Positions 1 through 7,261 are shown, counted from the first letter of the stretch. The stretch is DNA of 21,325 nucleotides from Lachnospiraceae bacterium (GCA_017620345.1 JAFZQP010000022.1:1-21325), one strand, 5' to 3'. Program-made: numbers and translations. The notes: generated by a model from the letters alone, not told the origin.

Positions 1-363
1 ATGATAAGAGTGGATGAACAGCGAAACAGGAGAAGGGCACGTACCCGTCAGGTCAGACGGCAGAAGCTTATCCTTATCGGTATACTTGTAACACTTGCTC
101 TTGTTTTGTTCTTTTCCATCAGGGCTTTTGCAAAGACAGGAAGATCTGATGATGCTGCAACATCTGTCAAGGCATATAAGAGTGTAATGATATATTGTAA
201 TGATACGGTTGAATCGATCGCCGAAGAGAATTTCTGTTACAGATATTCCACAGTGGATAAGATGGCCGATGAGATCAGGCATATCAATCACCTTTCGACT
301 GACGAGGCACTCATCCCAGGTAATTATATCGTGATACCCGTTTGTGAGTCATCCGCTTACTGA
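1..363 (+). CDS. Small membrane-anchored LysM-like protein (YneA-type, lexA-neighbour family)
   Basis: The 120-residue protein has a very basic N-terminus (Arg-rich, residues 3-21), one membrane segment at about 24-43, and an extracellular C-terminal domain. In that domain the pattern YKSVMIYCNDTVESIAEE, then later PGNYIVIPV, matches a LysM fold: a start of the type 'v..gDtlwsIA' and an end of the type 'pGq.l.iP'. Proteins of this shape sit beside lexA in Clostridia and Bacilli and are compared with YneA, the SOS-induced division inhibitor. That role is family-based inference; lexA itself would lie outside the window. The start codon is the first base of the window, so an upstream extension or the promoter cannot be judged. 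The stop overlaps the convergent recombinase gene by 7 bases, so the two transcripts have complementary 3' ends. Confidence 0.75.
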   Translation: MIRVDEQRNRRRARTRQVRRQKLILIGILVTLALVLFFSIRAFAKTGRSDDAATSVKAYKSVMIYCNDTVESIAEENFCYRYSTVDKMADEIRHINHLSTDEALIPGNYIVIPVCESSAY

Positions 364-1415
364 TCGTTGTCTTCGCGAAGTTTTACAGCTGAAGCAGCCA
401 TCCGACGTCTGTCCTGCTCCAATGCAGCATAGTGTTTTTTGGTAGTGTTTACATCTGAATGGCCAAGTACATCGGCTACCAGGTAGATATCCCCGGTTTC
501 ACGATACAGGCTTGTGCCGTAGGTACTTCTTAGCTTATGAGGCGTAATTTTCTTTAATGAAGTCACCGCTGATGCATATTTTTTGACCAGTTTTTCCACA
601 GCACGAACTGACAGACGTTTATTCTGAAGCGACAGGAAGAGAGCATCTTCATGACCGCTTTCGGGAATGATCGAATGACGCTCCTCCATATACTGTTTCA
701 GTGCTTTTTCCACTTCTTCACCGAAATATACGATGGCTTCGGAACCACCCTTTCTCCGGACAAGGATCCCGTTATTCTTGAAATCTACATCTTTGATGTC
801 AAGTCCTACACATTCCGATACACGGATACCCGTTCCCAGAAGAAGCGTTATAAGTGCCAGATCCCTTATCTTGGTCTTTTCGTGAAACGCAGACTGCTGT
901 TTTGTCATTTTGTCCCCGTTTTCTACATGATCGAGAAGAAGAGCCACTTCATCGGGATCAAGCCTGATTATCTCTTTTTTATGAAGCTTAGGCATTGAGA
1001 TAAGGGATGCGGGATTTTTCTTGATCAGTTCCAGATTGAAGAAAAACTTGTAGAAACTCCTAAGAGATGCGAGTTTTCTCTGTTTTCCACGTTCATCGTT
1101 CGTTATTGCCTCGTTATCCTTCTCGTAATACGACAGATAATCAAGGTATTCCGTTATATCGAGCGGCTTAACCTCATCGAGCCATTCAAGTTCAAATTCG
1201 GTTATCTCTTTACTCTGAAACAGAGGATGATTCTCATGCAGATATTCAAAGAAGATACGAAGGTCATAGGCATATGCCAGTCGTGTTCTTGTGGATGTCG
1301 TATCCTTTATGCCAAGGAAGAACTCTCTGCAAAACGGCGGGAGAGTTTCCTGAAGCTCTCTTAATTTGATCATGTTATTTGCATTTTTCTGATCATGATA
1401 GTTCATGTTCTTCAT
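357..1415 (-). CDS. XerS-like tyrosine recombinase
   Basis: This 352-residue site-specific recombinase carries the complete catalytic set: R198 (GTGIRVSE), K222 in the beta-hairpin (RRKGG), H293-x-x-R296 (HKLR), H319 (LGHS) and nucleophile Y329 (KKHYAAL). The N-terminal SAM-like core-binding domain spans about 25-140. The long N-terminus (LPPFCREFF, then YDLRIFFEYL) and the RKGG hairpin followed by a hydrophobic strand resemble the single-recombinase XerS family of streptococci (about 356 residues) more than classical XerC/XerD (about 300). The start at 1415 has an AAAGGATGG ribosome binding site. It lies 23 bases inside ttcA, suggesting translational coupling. A later Met (1373) would avoid the overlap but has no such site. 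No inverted repeats or cargo suggest a mobile element, so a housekeeping Xer function is more likely. The exact subfamily is inferred by eye. Confidence 0.85.
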   Translation of the reverse strand: MKNMNYHDQKNANNMIKLRELQETLPPFCREFFLGIKDTTSTRTRLAYAYDLRIFFEYLHENHPLFQSKEITEFELEWLDEVKPLDITEYLDYLSYYEKDNEAITNDERGKQRKLASLRSFYKFFFNLELIKKNPASLISMPKLHKKEIIRLDPDEVALLLDHVENGDKMTKQQSAFHEKTKIRDLALITLLLGTGIRVSECVGLDIKDVDFKNNGILVRRKGGSEAIVYFGEEVEKALKQYMEERHSIIPESGHEDALFLSLQNKRLSVRAVEKLVKKYASAVTSLKKITPHKLRSTYGTSLYRETGDIYLVADVLGHSDVNTTKKHYAALEQDRRRMAASAVKLREDNDQ

Positions 1416-2130
1416 TTTTGTTCCATCCTTTTAAGTCTGAACGCTGTATGGCCGTAAACATCCTGTCTTTGACACCCGGGTTTTCGGAATTAAGCTTTTT
1501 CAGCAGTTCCTTGACATATTCGCGCTTTGTATCACCGTCGGCAGGGCACAGTTTGTCTGCTACGGGAAGATCCATTTTGTTTTTGAAGCCTATAATGTCA
1601 GATTCATCTATGTATAACAATGGCCTTATGACATAGAGTTTGGTCCTGTCAAGATATGTTACCGGACAGAACGTATGGAATCTTCCTTCATATATGAGTG
1701 ACATCATGAGAGTTTCAACAACATCATCCTTGTGATGGCCGTATGCGACTTTATTGCATCCCAGTTTGATGATGGCCTCATTGAGTGCGCCTTTCCTCAT
1801 CTTGGAACACAGGCTGCACGGATTGGTTTCCTTCCTATCATTAAATACTATATCGTATATGTTCGATCTTACTACCGTATAGTTTACTGACAGTTCGTCG
1901 CACAGTTTTCCGATAGGTTCCGTATCAAATCCGGGAAGCCCCAGATCAACGGTTATCGCTTCAAGTTCGAACCTTCTGGGATAGAACCTTCGCAGATTTG
2001 CCAGAGCATACAGAAGGGTGAGAGAGTCCTTTCCGCCGGATATTCCGACTGCGATCCGGTCATTGTCCCATATCTCGTTATATTCATCCACTGCTTTTCG
2101 CGTAAGGCTTAATAATCTTTGTAATTCCAT
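1393..2130 (-). CDS. ttcA: TtcA-family tRNA 2-thiocytidine(32) synthetase
   Basis: This 245-residue PP-loop ATPase would thiolate cytidine 32 of certain tRNAs using ATP and an iron-sulphur cluster. The PP-loop SGGKDS is at residues 31-36. A CxxC pair (C105, C108 in NPCSLCSKMRKG) is followed by GHHKDDVVETL (131-141) and C195 (DKLCPADGD). This three-cysteine arrangement corresponds to the C122/C125/C222 cluster ligands of E. coli TtcA. The protein is shorter than the E. coli enzyme (about 310) but normal for Firmicute members. The start at 2130 has no clear Shine-Dalgarno sequence. A TATAAT lies only six bases upstream of the ATG, so a leaderless or very short-leader transcript is possible. It is divergent from the chemoreceptor gene and overlaps the downstream recombinase gene. 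Other PP-loop enzymes (TilS, MnmA) fit less well because of the CxxC placement. Confidence 0.85.
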   Translation of the reverse strand: MELQRLLSLTRKAVDEYNEIWDNDRIAVGISGGKDSLTLLYALANLRRFYPRRFELEAITVDLGLPGFDTEPIGKLCDELSVNYTVVRSNIYDIVFNDRKETNPCSLCSKMRKGALNEAIIKLGCNKVAYGHHKDDVVETLMMSLIYEGRFHTFCPVTYLDRTKLYVIRPLLYIDESDIIGFKNKMDLPVADKLCPADGDTKREYVKELLKKLNSENPGVKDRMFTAIQRSDLKGWNKNEEHELS

Positions 2131-2158
2131 GGACTTATTATAACAGATTCAGTATAAT
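2130..2158 (+). promoter_or_regulatory. Candidate promoter of the chemoreceptor gene
   Basis: TGGACT (2130-2135) and a consensus TATAAT (2153-2158) are 17 bases apart on the plus strand. The -35 matches the consensus at four of six positions. The site overlaps the candidate ttcA promoter, so the two genes could compete for polymerase. No sigma-28 type (TAAA/CCGATAT) motility promoter was seen. Confidence 0.35.
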
Positions 2159-2186
2159 ATTAGTTGATATTTCGTTTCATTATCAA
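2157..2186 (-). promoter_or_regulatory. Candidate promoter of ttcA
   Basis: On the minus strand TTGATA (2181-2186) is followed after 18 bases by TAATAT (2157-2162), a reasonable sigma-A type pair. An alternative -10, TATAAT at 2137-2142, has no good -35 and would give a leaderless ttcA mRNA. The choice between them is not settled by the sequence. Confidence 0.35.
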
Positions 2187-2188
2187 AT

Positions 2189-2204
2189 GTACCTGTATAG
2201 GTAC
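2189..2204 (+). repeat. Short palindrome in the chemoreceptor leader
   Basis: The arms GTACCT and AGGTAC flank the 4-base centre GTAT. The palindrome lies just upstream of the ribosome binding site (GAAAGAAGG) of the chemoreceptor gene and downstream of its candidate promoter. It could be an operator or an mRNA hairpin near the ribosome binding site. No known regulator box was recognised. Confidence 0.45.
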
Positions 2205-2221
2205 GGAAAGAAGGTATTTCC

Positions 2222-3982
2222 ATGAGGAAACTGTTCTCTAAAGCGAATCTGTCATTTATGATAGCTCTTCAGTTGCTTGTTACTCCGGTTGTTATCTGTC
2301 TTATCATTTCACTGGTATTTCTCGGTAAAGAGATGAACAGCACATATTCAGAGGCAGAAAAACTGTATTTTGATACGCTTTATCAGGTCAACAGCAAACT
2401 TGTTAATGCTGACAGAGACCTGTATCAGGCTATGAATGCCGCACAGCAGTATCTTAGCATTTCCTCTGCGGGTAATAATCTTCCGGCTGATGTGGCATCT
2501 ACAATGTTAGCCGGCAGGGTTGAAGATTATAATGATAATCTTTCCCAGACTCTTGAGAGAGTAAACGGAGCTGCAAATATCGCAATGACCGAATCGGATC
2601 TTTATACCGGTACGCTTATTGACGGTAAGAGCTTTAAAGATAACTACGACGCATTTAACAAAAATTACCAGATCTGGCTCGACTCTTTCAATTTTCAAAC
2701 GGGCGAAGGAGACCAGTCTGCATTTAACGAAACATTTGAGACTGCCAGAGACGGTATATCAAATATGACCGATATCGTTGAACTTTGGGCAGAAAACTCT
2801 GAAGCTGCTGCCAAATCATCGATATCCAAAAAGATAACAACCATCAGCATCATATTCGGTGTTATAGTCGTAGCGCTTTATGTTCTTGTGATCTTAACAG
2901 CCAGGGCACTTTCCGAAGGTGTTAAAAGGACTGCAAATTCCATTGACCAGATGTCAAAAGGAGATTTTGTCACTCATATAGATACCGACTCGCCGATCAA
3001 GGAATTCAGATTTATCTCTGAATCTGCTGAAAACATGAGGCATAATCTGCATGAAGCCCTTAAAAAGATCGTCGGCAGTGCCACAAGCGTTGATGAAGGT
3101 GCAGCAGATGCCAAAAACAGTATTTCCGACAGTCAGAGAGTCACAAACGACATTTATCAGGCTGTATCCGATCTTGCCAACGGTGCTACATCGATGGCCG
3201 GTGATGTTCAGTCAACATCGAGCATTACCGTAAATATCGGTACAGCTGTTGAAACTGTACTTGAAGCAGCTAACTCCAACCTTGAAAAGGGCGGAGCAGT
3301 TATAGATGAGTCTACACGTGTTCAGAACGAACTCGGACAGCTCATGTCATCCGGTCAGAATACAAGGGATAAAGCAAAGCAGGTTTCGGAATCCGTAAGT
3401 CATACAGCCAAGGTTGTTGCACAGATCTCGCAGTCGGCTGAACTGATCATCTCTATCGCAAACCAGACGAACCTTCTTGCACTTAATGCTTCGATCGAGG
3501 CGGCAAGAGCAGGCGAAGCAGGTAAGGGATTTGCAGTAGTTGCAGATAATATCAAGAATCTTGCAGAAGAATCCAATGCGGCAGCCAATGAAATCACGGG
3601 CATGCTCAAGCAGATATCCGATCTGTCTGAAAGAAACATGTCACTTACCGAAGACATCAGATCGGCTACGGAGACAGAATCCGAAGCTCTTAACAGCATG
3701 AGTGAGTCATTTGAGGAAATGCTCATGATGCTGCGACAGACCGAACAGGGCAACAAGCAGATAGTTTCTCTTGTCAAAACACTTGATTCCGATAAGAATT
3801 CGATACTTGATTCTGTTGAGTCCCTTTCATCGGTATCACAGCAGTATGCAGCGTCAACCGAGGAGACCAACGCCTCATTGTCATTACTTGATCAGAATAT
3901 GGAAGACGTTGTCAGACAGGCAGAGAATCTTGAGAGTATTGCTAACGGTCTGAGAGAAGAAGTAAAAATGTTTACTATCTGA
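2222..3982 (+). CDS. Methyl-accepting chemotaxis protein
   Basis: This 586-residue transmembrane chemoreceptor signals through CheW/CheA to the flagellar motor. It has TM1 at about 12-36 and an extracellular helical sensor region at 37-205 (four-helix-bundle-like, ligand not predictable). TM2 lies at 206-229 and a HAMP domain at about 227-280. A long cytoplasmic coiled-coil signalling domain follows. The highly conserved hairpin tip begins at N414 with [19 protein letters not shown] and continues through GKGFAVVA. No C-terminal CheR-binding pentapeptide is present; the protein ends KMFTI. The start has an AGAAGG ribosome binding site 6-7 bases upstream. No che or flagellar genes are adjacent, so this is an orphan receptor. 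The following cassette starts 122 bases downstream, separated by inverted repeats, so a functional link is uncertain. Confidence 0.95.
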   Translation: MRKLFSKANLSFMIALQLLVTPVVICLIISLVFLGKEMNSTYSEAEKLYFDTLYQVNSKLVNADRDLYQAMNAAQQYLSISSAGNNLPADVASTMLAGRVEDYNDNLSQTLERVNGAANIAMTESDLYTGTLIDGKSFKDNYDAFNKNYQIWLDSFNFQTGEGDQSAFNETFETARDGISNMTDIVELWAENSEAAAKSSISKKITTISIIFGVIVVALYVLVILTARALSEGVKRTANSIDQMSKGDFVTHIDTDSPIKEFRFISESAENMRHNLHEALKKIVGSATSVDEGAADAKNSISDSQRVTNDIYQAVSDLANGATSMAGDVQSTSSITVNIGTAVETVLEAANSNLEKGGAVIDESTRVQNELGQLMSSGQNTRDKAKQVSESVSHTAKVVAQISQSAELIISIANQTNLLALNASIEAARAGEAGKGFAVVADNIKNLAEESNAAANEITGMLKQISDLSERNMSLTEDIRSATETESEALNSMSESFEEMLMMLRQTEQGNKQIVSLVKTLDSDKNSILDSVESLSSVSQQYAASTEETNASLSLLDQNMEDVVRQAENLESIANGLREEVKMFTI

Positions 3983-3993
3983 TAAATGTCCTG

Positions 3994-4009
3994 TTCCGGA
4001 TATCCGGAA
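3994..4009. repeat. Perfect 16-base palindrome after the chemoreceptor gene
   Basis: TTCCGGATATCCGGAA is its own reverse complement, 11 bases after the chemoreceptor stop codon. There is no following T tract, so it is not a classical terminator. It could be a protein-binding site or a stabilising 3' hairpin. Confidence 0.6.
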
Positions 4010-4027
4010 ACATTGTGTCAGGAAAAT

Positions 4028-4058
4028 AAGGGGTCGCCGGCGCGATCCCTTATATTTA
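4028..4058 (+). terminator. Hairpin between chemoreceptor and ExbB-like gene
   Basis: A 10-base stem (AAGGGGTCGC with GCGATCCCTT, one G-U pair, loop CGGC) is followed by the A/T-rich run ATATTTA. The stem is strong but the T tract is interrupted, so it may be a weak or partial terminator. It would separate the chemoreceptor transcript from the downstream cassette. Confidence 0.45.
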
Positions 4059-4104
4059 CAAAATACCCAGATTTTCAACGAATTTTACTCAAAGGGGGTT
4101 TTTC

Positions 4105-4662
4105 ATGAATTCAAATTCGGTTGTAGGTTTCTTATCGGCAAGTATCATCCCGGTCATTGTTGTGCTGGGCCTTGCTATAGCCGCATTGCTCATATGGAAT
4201 GCATTCACCCTGACCGGTCACTATCGGCAGATCAATGCAATAATGAACTGGAAAAATACGACAAGTATGCTTAACAGATCCACTTTGGAAATGGAAGACC
4301 GATCAAATGGTGAAAAGGTTACTCCCGATACCATAAGGGAACTTCATACAAGTTTCAACAGCGCATGTTCTTTTCATGAAGTTCTTTCTTCGCTTATCCC
4401 ACTGTTTCCGCTGATGGGTATACTCGGAACGGTATCAGGTCTTATCGGACAGCTGAGTAATACGGCAGGAGATATGGATGCTCTTCTTAATTCATTACAA
4501 TCCGCGCTTGATTCAACATACTGGGGACTTATCTTTGCCATAGTTCTTAAGTTTATCGATTCCGTATGGCCTTCGCGTAAGATAAGCGAAACTGAGATAA
4601 TCCTTGAAGATTACGATAAGAAGGTAAGCAATGCCGTTATGCTCGGAAACATTGCCGAATAG
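4105..4662 (+). CDS. ExbB/TolQ/MotA-like proton channel subunit
   Basis: The 185-residue protein has three membrane segments at about 7-32, 92-115 and 136-153. TM2 contains PLMGILGTVSGLIG and TM3 contains ALDSTYWGLIFAI. These match the two signature helices of the MotA/TolQ/ExbB family, including threonines T109 and T138 in the positions of the conserved pore threonines of ExbB. The region between TM1 and TM2 (33-90) is cytoplasmic in this family. The ribosome binding site AAAGGGGG lies six bases before the ATG. The ExbD-like partner follows after 23 bases. In the known family such proteins form a pentamer that conducts protons and drives a TonB-, TolA- or peptidoglycan-linked partner. None of those partners is encoded here. 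A ZorA-type defence subunit was considered and is not supported by the neighbours. Confidence 0.85.
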   Translation: MNSNSVVGFLSASIIPVIVVLGLAIAALLIWNAFTLTGHYRQINAIMNWKNTTSMLNRSTLEMEDRSNGEKVTPDTIRELHTSFNSACSFHEVLSSLIPLFPLMGILGTVSGLIGQLSNTAGDMDALLNSLQSALDSTYWGLIFAIVLKFIDSVWPSRKISETEIILEDYDKKVSNAVMLGNIAE

Positions 4663-4685
4663 TCTGATCACAGGAATAAGGGAAT

Positions 4686-5222
4686 ATGAAGAACAGAAAC
4701 AGAAAAGGAAATATCCTTATAGATCTGACATCGCTTCTTGATGTTGTATTTATAGTTCTGCTGATAATCATATGCAAACTGGCAACGGACAGGATCGCTC
4801 TTGAAGCCGAGGAAGATAGTTTATCCAGCCAGGCGGCGGAACTTGAATCCGCAGAGAGCCTCTATAAAGATCAGATCGACAGTATTGAGAACATTTCCGA
4901 TTACATAGTACTTATATCTGTGCATGCCGGTTTTGATCCGAACGATATAATGACACGAAACATCGATGTCTTAAATTCAGATAAATCCTCACCGGCTCCG
5001 AGTATAGCAGCACTTAAGGGACCTAATGAATCCGAGGGGCTTACCGGGCTTCGTACATATCTTGAGGATTATATATCGTCTAATCCCGACAAGACCATCA
5101 TATTGTCACTCAACGAGAATGACGAGGATATATTGTACAGAGACGAAAAGAAGATATCGGGAATGTTTGCCGAGATATGCAGTCAGTACCCCGATAATGT
5201 CAGATTAAAAGGTGTCAAATGA
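4686..5222 (+). CDS. ExbD/TolR-like stator subunit with coiled-coil insert
   Basis: The 178-residue protein begins with a basic tail and one membrane helix (about 13-33). In it LTSLLDVVFIVLLII matches the ExbD/TolR signature '(T)PLIDVVFLLLIFF'. D19 is in the position of the proton-carrying Asp25 of E. coli ExbD. Residues about 37-70 are rich in Glu, Ser, Ala and Leu and probably form a coiled coil, an insertion not found in classical ExbD. The extracellular domain (about 72-178) includes the strand DKTIILSLNEND (135-146), comparable to the late beta strand of ExbD. The stop codon overlaps the next start in an ATGA. It almost certainly works with the ExbB-like subunit just upstream. The target of the motor is unknown. 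Confidence 0.8.
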   Translation: MKNRNRKGNILIDLTSLLDVVFIVLLIIICKLATDRIALEAEEDSLSSQAAELESAESLYKDQIDSIENISDYIVLISVHAGFDPNDIMTRNIDVLNSDKSSPAPSIAALKGPNESEGLTGLRTYLEDYISSNPDKTIILSLNENDEDILYRDEKKISGMFAEICSQYPDNVRLKGVK

Positions 5223-5806
5223 TCGCGATTTTGTTCATGATAATCGGTGGCGTCCTGGTCGTCATATCGATCATCGGCTTTATGATGTATCTGTTCCAGC
5301 CGATGAGAGAGATGTATCAGGTCGTTATAAAGAGAGAAGATGACTACTCCCATTATATATCCCCCAGGGGAATGGCTTATCTTCAGGAAAAAACAAAGTC
5401 ATACCTTATCGGTCTGGCTGTTATGTTCGCAATCGGGAGTGTGCTTTTCTTATCGGGACTTTACATGAAATTCGGATCCCGTGGGTTTTCTATGCTCTTT
5501 TCCTCAGTTGTTGAAGAATCCACTCAGTACAGGGCATCGGACGCAGACATAACCGATAAGATAGATGATGACGGCGATTATAAAGCCGATAACGGGAAAG
5601 TTTATTATGATTATCTTATCATAAAAGGTAATGACATTTACGAAAGAGAGCAGCTTATCGGCAGGATAGAAGATTTTGAGTCATATGTTCCCGAAATGGA
5701 TAAGAGCAGGGAAATATTCGTTGCAGATGATTATGCTTCATCGTCTACATTCCACGAAGTGATCAGGCTCCTTGAAGAAAACGGTTTTAGCTATGAAAAA
5801 GACTGA
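5219..5806 (+). CDS. Two-helix membrane protein with divergent ExbD-like C-terminal domain
   Basis: I do not recognise this 195-residue protein as a named family. It has TM1 at about 3-26, a cytoplasmic or extracellular loop (27-60), TM2 at 62-83, an acidic linker (95-127, including DKIDDDGDY), and a small domain (130-195). The last domain runs YYDYLIIKGNDI, a helix around 145-158, the strand REIFVADDYA (164-173), then a helix ending NGFSYEKD. This order resembles the extracellular domain of ExbD/TolR (strand, helix, strand with Asp, helix). It is similar to the end of the next protein, which has VFLIDDYA and GFSYEAD. The start is coupled to the ExbD-like gene through ATGA. It may be an extra subunit of the same energised complex; this is inference. 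Confidence 0.75.
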   Translation: MIAILFMIIGGVLVVISIIGFMMYLFQPMREMYQVVIKREDDYSHYISPRGMAYLQEKTKSYLIGLAVMFAIGSVLFLSGLYMKFGSRGFSMLFSSVVEESTQYRASDADITDKIDDDGDYKADNGKVYYDYLIIKGNDIYEREQLIGRIEDFESYVPEMDKSREIFVADDYASSSTFHEVIRLLEENGFSYEKD

Positions 5807-6251
5807 TATACGAAAGATCATAACGGTTCTTCTGCTAACGGCACTTGTGCCGGTCCTTTGCGGTGCCGATAAGAAGAATGTCAAACTTCTAAGACACAAT
5901 CTCATTGACCTTGATAAGGCAATAGAACTGGCCGAATGGGGCGGCGATACAAGAACTGATGAATCGGGAGCAGAAGAAACTTCGGCCAAGGACGACGATA
6001 AAGAAGGAACTGCGGTAATATCCGAGCCTGTGATAACTTCCGTTAAAGTTATCATCACCGGGAAAACTATCAAAGTTGACGGGATAGAATGCAGTCCGGA
6101 TGAACTTGCCAAAAAGATTGAAGATACATGTAATAAGGATTCCAAAGTATTCCTGATAGATGATTATGCCGAGGCACATGTATACCGGAGCATTAATGAT
6201 ATTCTGCTTAAGGAGCAGGAGAAGACAGGTTTTTCTTATGAAGCTGATTAA
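5793..6251 (+). CDS. Small exported protein with divergent ExbD-like domain
   Basis: From the ATG at 5793 the product is 152 residues. It has a basic start (MKKTDIRK), a hydrophobic segment (9-25, ending LVPVLCGA), an acidic low-complexity linker (50-75), and a domain at 80-152. That domain runs VKVIITGKTIKVDGIECSPDEL, a helix, SKVFLIDDYA, a helix and GFSYEAD. The pattern 'v.i.g..i.vdG....eL' followed by a strand ending in Asp is typical of ExbD/TolR periplasmic domains. The hydrophobic segment could be a cleaved signal peptide or an anchor; the cysteine is not in a proper lipobox. The start overlaps the previous gene by 14 bases. A TTG at 5772 would add seven residues but is less likely. Its similarity to the previous protein's C-terminus suggests an old duplication. 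Confidence 0.75.
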   Translation: MKKTDIRKIITVLLLTALVPVLCGADKKNVKLLRHNLIDLDKAIELAEWGGDTRTDESGAEETSAKDDDKEGTAVISEPVITSVKVIITGKTIKVDGIECSPDELAKKIEDTCNKDSKVFLIDDYAEAHVYRSINDILLKEQEKTGFSYEAD

Positions 6252-7254
6252 CGGGATCAGAAAAAAACGAACGATGACGGCATTTGTGGCGCTTATCATA
6301 TGCGCCAATCCGTTTTTATGCGCCGGTTGGACGAACTGGTTCTCGAAGCCGGTAGTCATTATGGACCCGACAGAAAGAGTCATATATCAGTCGGCGGATG
6401 CAAAAGACATAATAAATGATTTTCAAAAAGACAAAAATAAAGCCGAAGAAAAGTATGATAACAATCGTTATGTTATCTATGGGGTTGTGTCTTCAAAGAA
6501 CATTACGAACAAGATCATATATATAAGCGGAACTAAGGATGATAAAGATTCCATCGCCTGTGAGACGATGAATGATGATAACAGTGAGACTATAAAGAAC
6601 CTTTCGGTCGGCGACAGAGTCAAGGTTTTCGGTAATATATTCTCGGATTTCCTTGGAAGCGGAGTTAACGTATATATAGATTCCATCGTGAAGATCGAGA
6701 AGAATGCACCAACTCCCGCTGACACTATATATTCGTTTAAAAACGGCTCTTTCGAAGACAGAACAAGGATGAAGAAGAGAAAGATCGAAGGATCTGATTT
6801 TTCATTTTATATCCCTCATGAAATGGAGGCTGTCGAGCATGATATAGCCCGGGAGGGACTTGGTACGCTGAACGGATATCAGTACCGCCTCAATGAGCTT
6901 GATAAAAAGGCAAATGCAGAGCAGCTGTTTGTTTGTTATTTTGACAAGGAAACAATGGTTGGCCCCAATGACAGGAAAGACAACAAAGCCATAGAAGAGG
7001 CCATGATCAGGGATATATGGAAGAAAGATGACATAGAAAAGTTCCCGCTTACGACACGGAAAGCATATTACGGTAAGGAATATACATATTATCAGGATAC
7101 TTTTGAAAAGGACCTGGGGATAGATATATATCAGACGGAACTTGCATTTACGGAAGAAGAAAACGGTATAATATTATTCCTGTATATATACAAAGACAAA
7201 CCTCTGAATATCAACGACGTAATGCTGACGATGAGGTTTGCCGGTGAAAAATAA
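6238..7254 (+). CDS. Exported protein with OB-fold (tRNA_anti-like) domain
   Basis: The likely start is the ATG at 6238, giving 338 residues. Upstream in-frame ATGs (from 6160) would put a basic, non-signal sequence in front of an obvious signal peptide (residues 1-29: KLINGIRKKR, hydrophobic 13-29). Residues about 50-155 fit the tRNA_anti-like OB-fold family: a leading helix (DIINDFQKDKNKAEEKY), VIYGVVSSK, IIYISGT, LSVGDRVKVFGNI, then VNVYIDSIVKI. Such exported OB-folds are not expected to bind tRNA; they occur in envelope proteins of unknown ligand. The C-terminal half (about 180-338) is mixed alpha/beta with many Lys, Glu, Asp and aromatic residues, and I do not recognise it. The start overlaps the preceding gene by 14 bases, exactly as at the previous junction, so it belongs to the ExbBD-like cassette. 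Confidence 0.75.
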   Translation: MKLINGIRKKRTMTAFVALIICANPFLCAGWTNWFSKPVVIMDPTERVIYQSADAKDIINDFQKDKNKAEEKYDNNRYVIYGVVSSKNITNKIIYISGTKDDKDSIACETMNDDNSETIKNLSVGDRVKVFGNIFSDFLGSGVNVYIDSIVKIEKNAPTPADTIYSFKNGSFEDRTRMKKRKIEGSDFSFYIPHEMEAVEHDIAREGLGTLNGYQYRLNELDKKANAEQLFVCYFDKETMVGPNDRKDNKAIEEAMIRDIWKKDDIEKFPLTTRKAYYGKEYTYYQDTFEKDLGIDIYQTELAFTEEENGIILFLYIYKDKPLNINDVMLTMRFAGEK

Positions 7255-7261
7255 CACTATA

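Noticed and set aside
357..1415. Integrase of an integrative mobile element
   Set aside because: No attachment-site repeats, cargo, excisionase or composition change were seen. The gene is embedded in and overlaps a housekeeping operon.
3400..3870. 156-residue open frame on the minus strand
   Set aside because: It is antisense to the conserved signalling domain of the chemoreceptor. Its Ser/Ala-rich product reflects the codon pattern of that coiled coil.
6160..6237. 26-residue N-terminal extension of the OB-fold protein
   Set aside because: It would place an Arg-rich segment before a clear signal peptide and overlap the preceding gene by over 90 bases. The ATG at 6238 repeats the overlap seen at the previous junction.
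5889..6383. Minus-strand open frame across the small exported protein genes
   Set aside because: It overlaps two plus-strand genes that have signal peptides and coupled starts; there is no ribosome binding site or recognisable domain.
4105..7254. Zorya-type anti-phage system (ZorA/ZorB-like pair)
   Set aside because: The channel subunits are small and ExbB/ExbD-like. There is no OmpA-type peptidoglycan domain on the partner, no long ZorA tail, and no ZorC, ZorD or ZorE.
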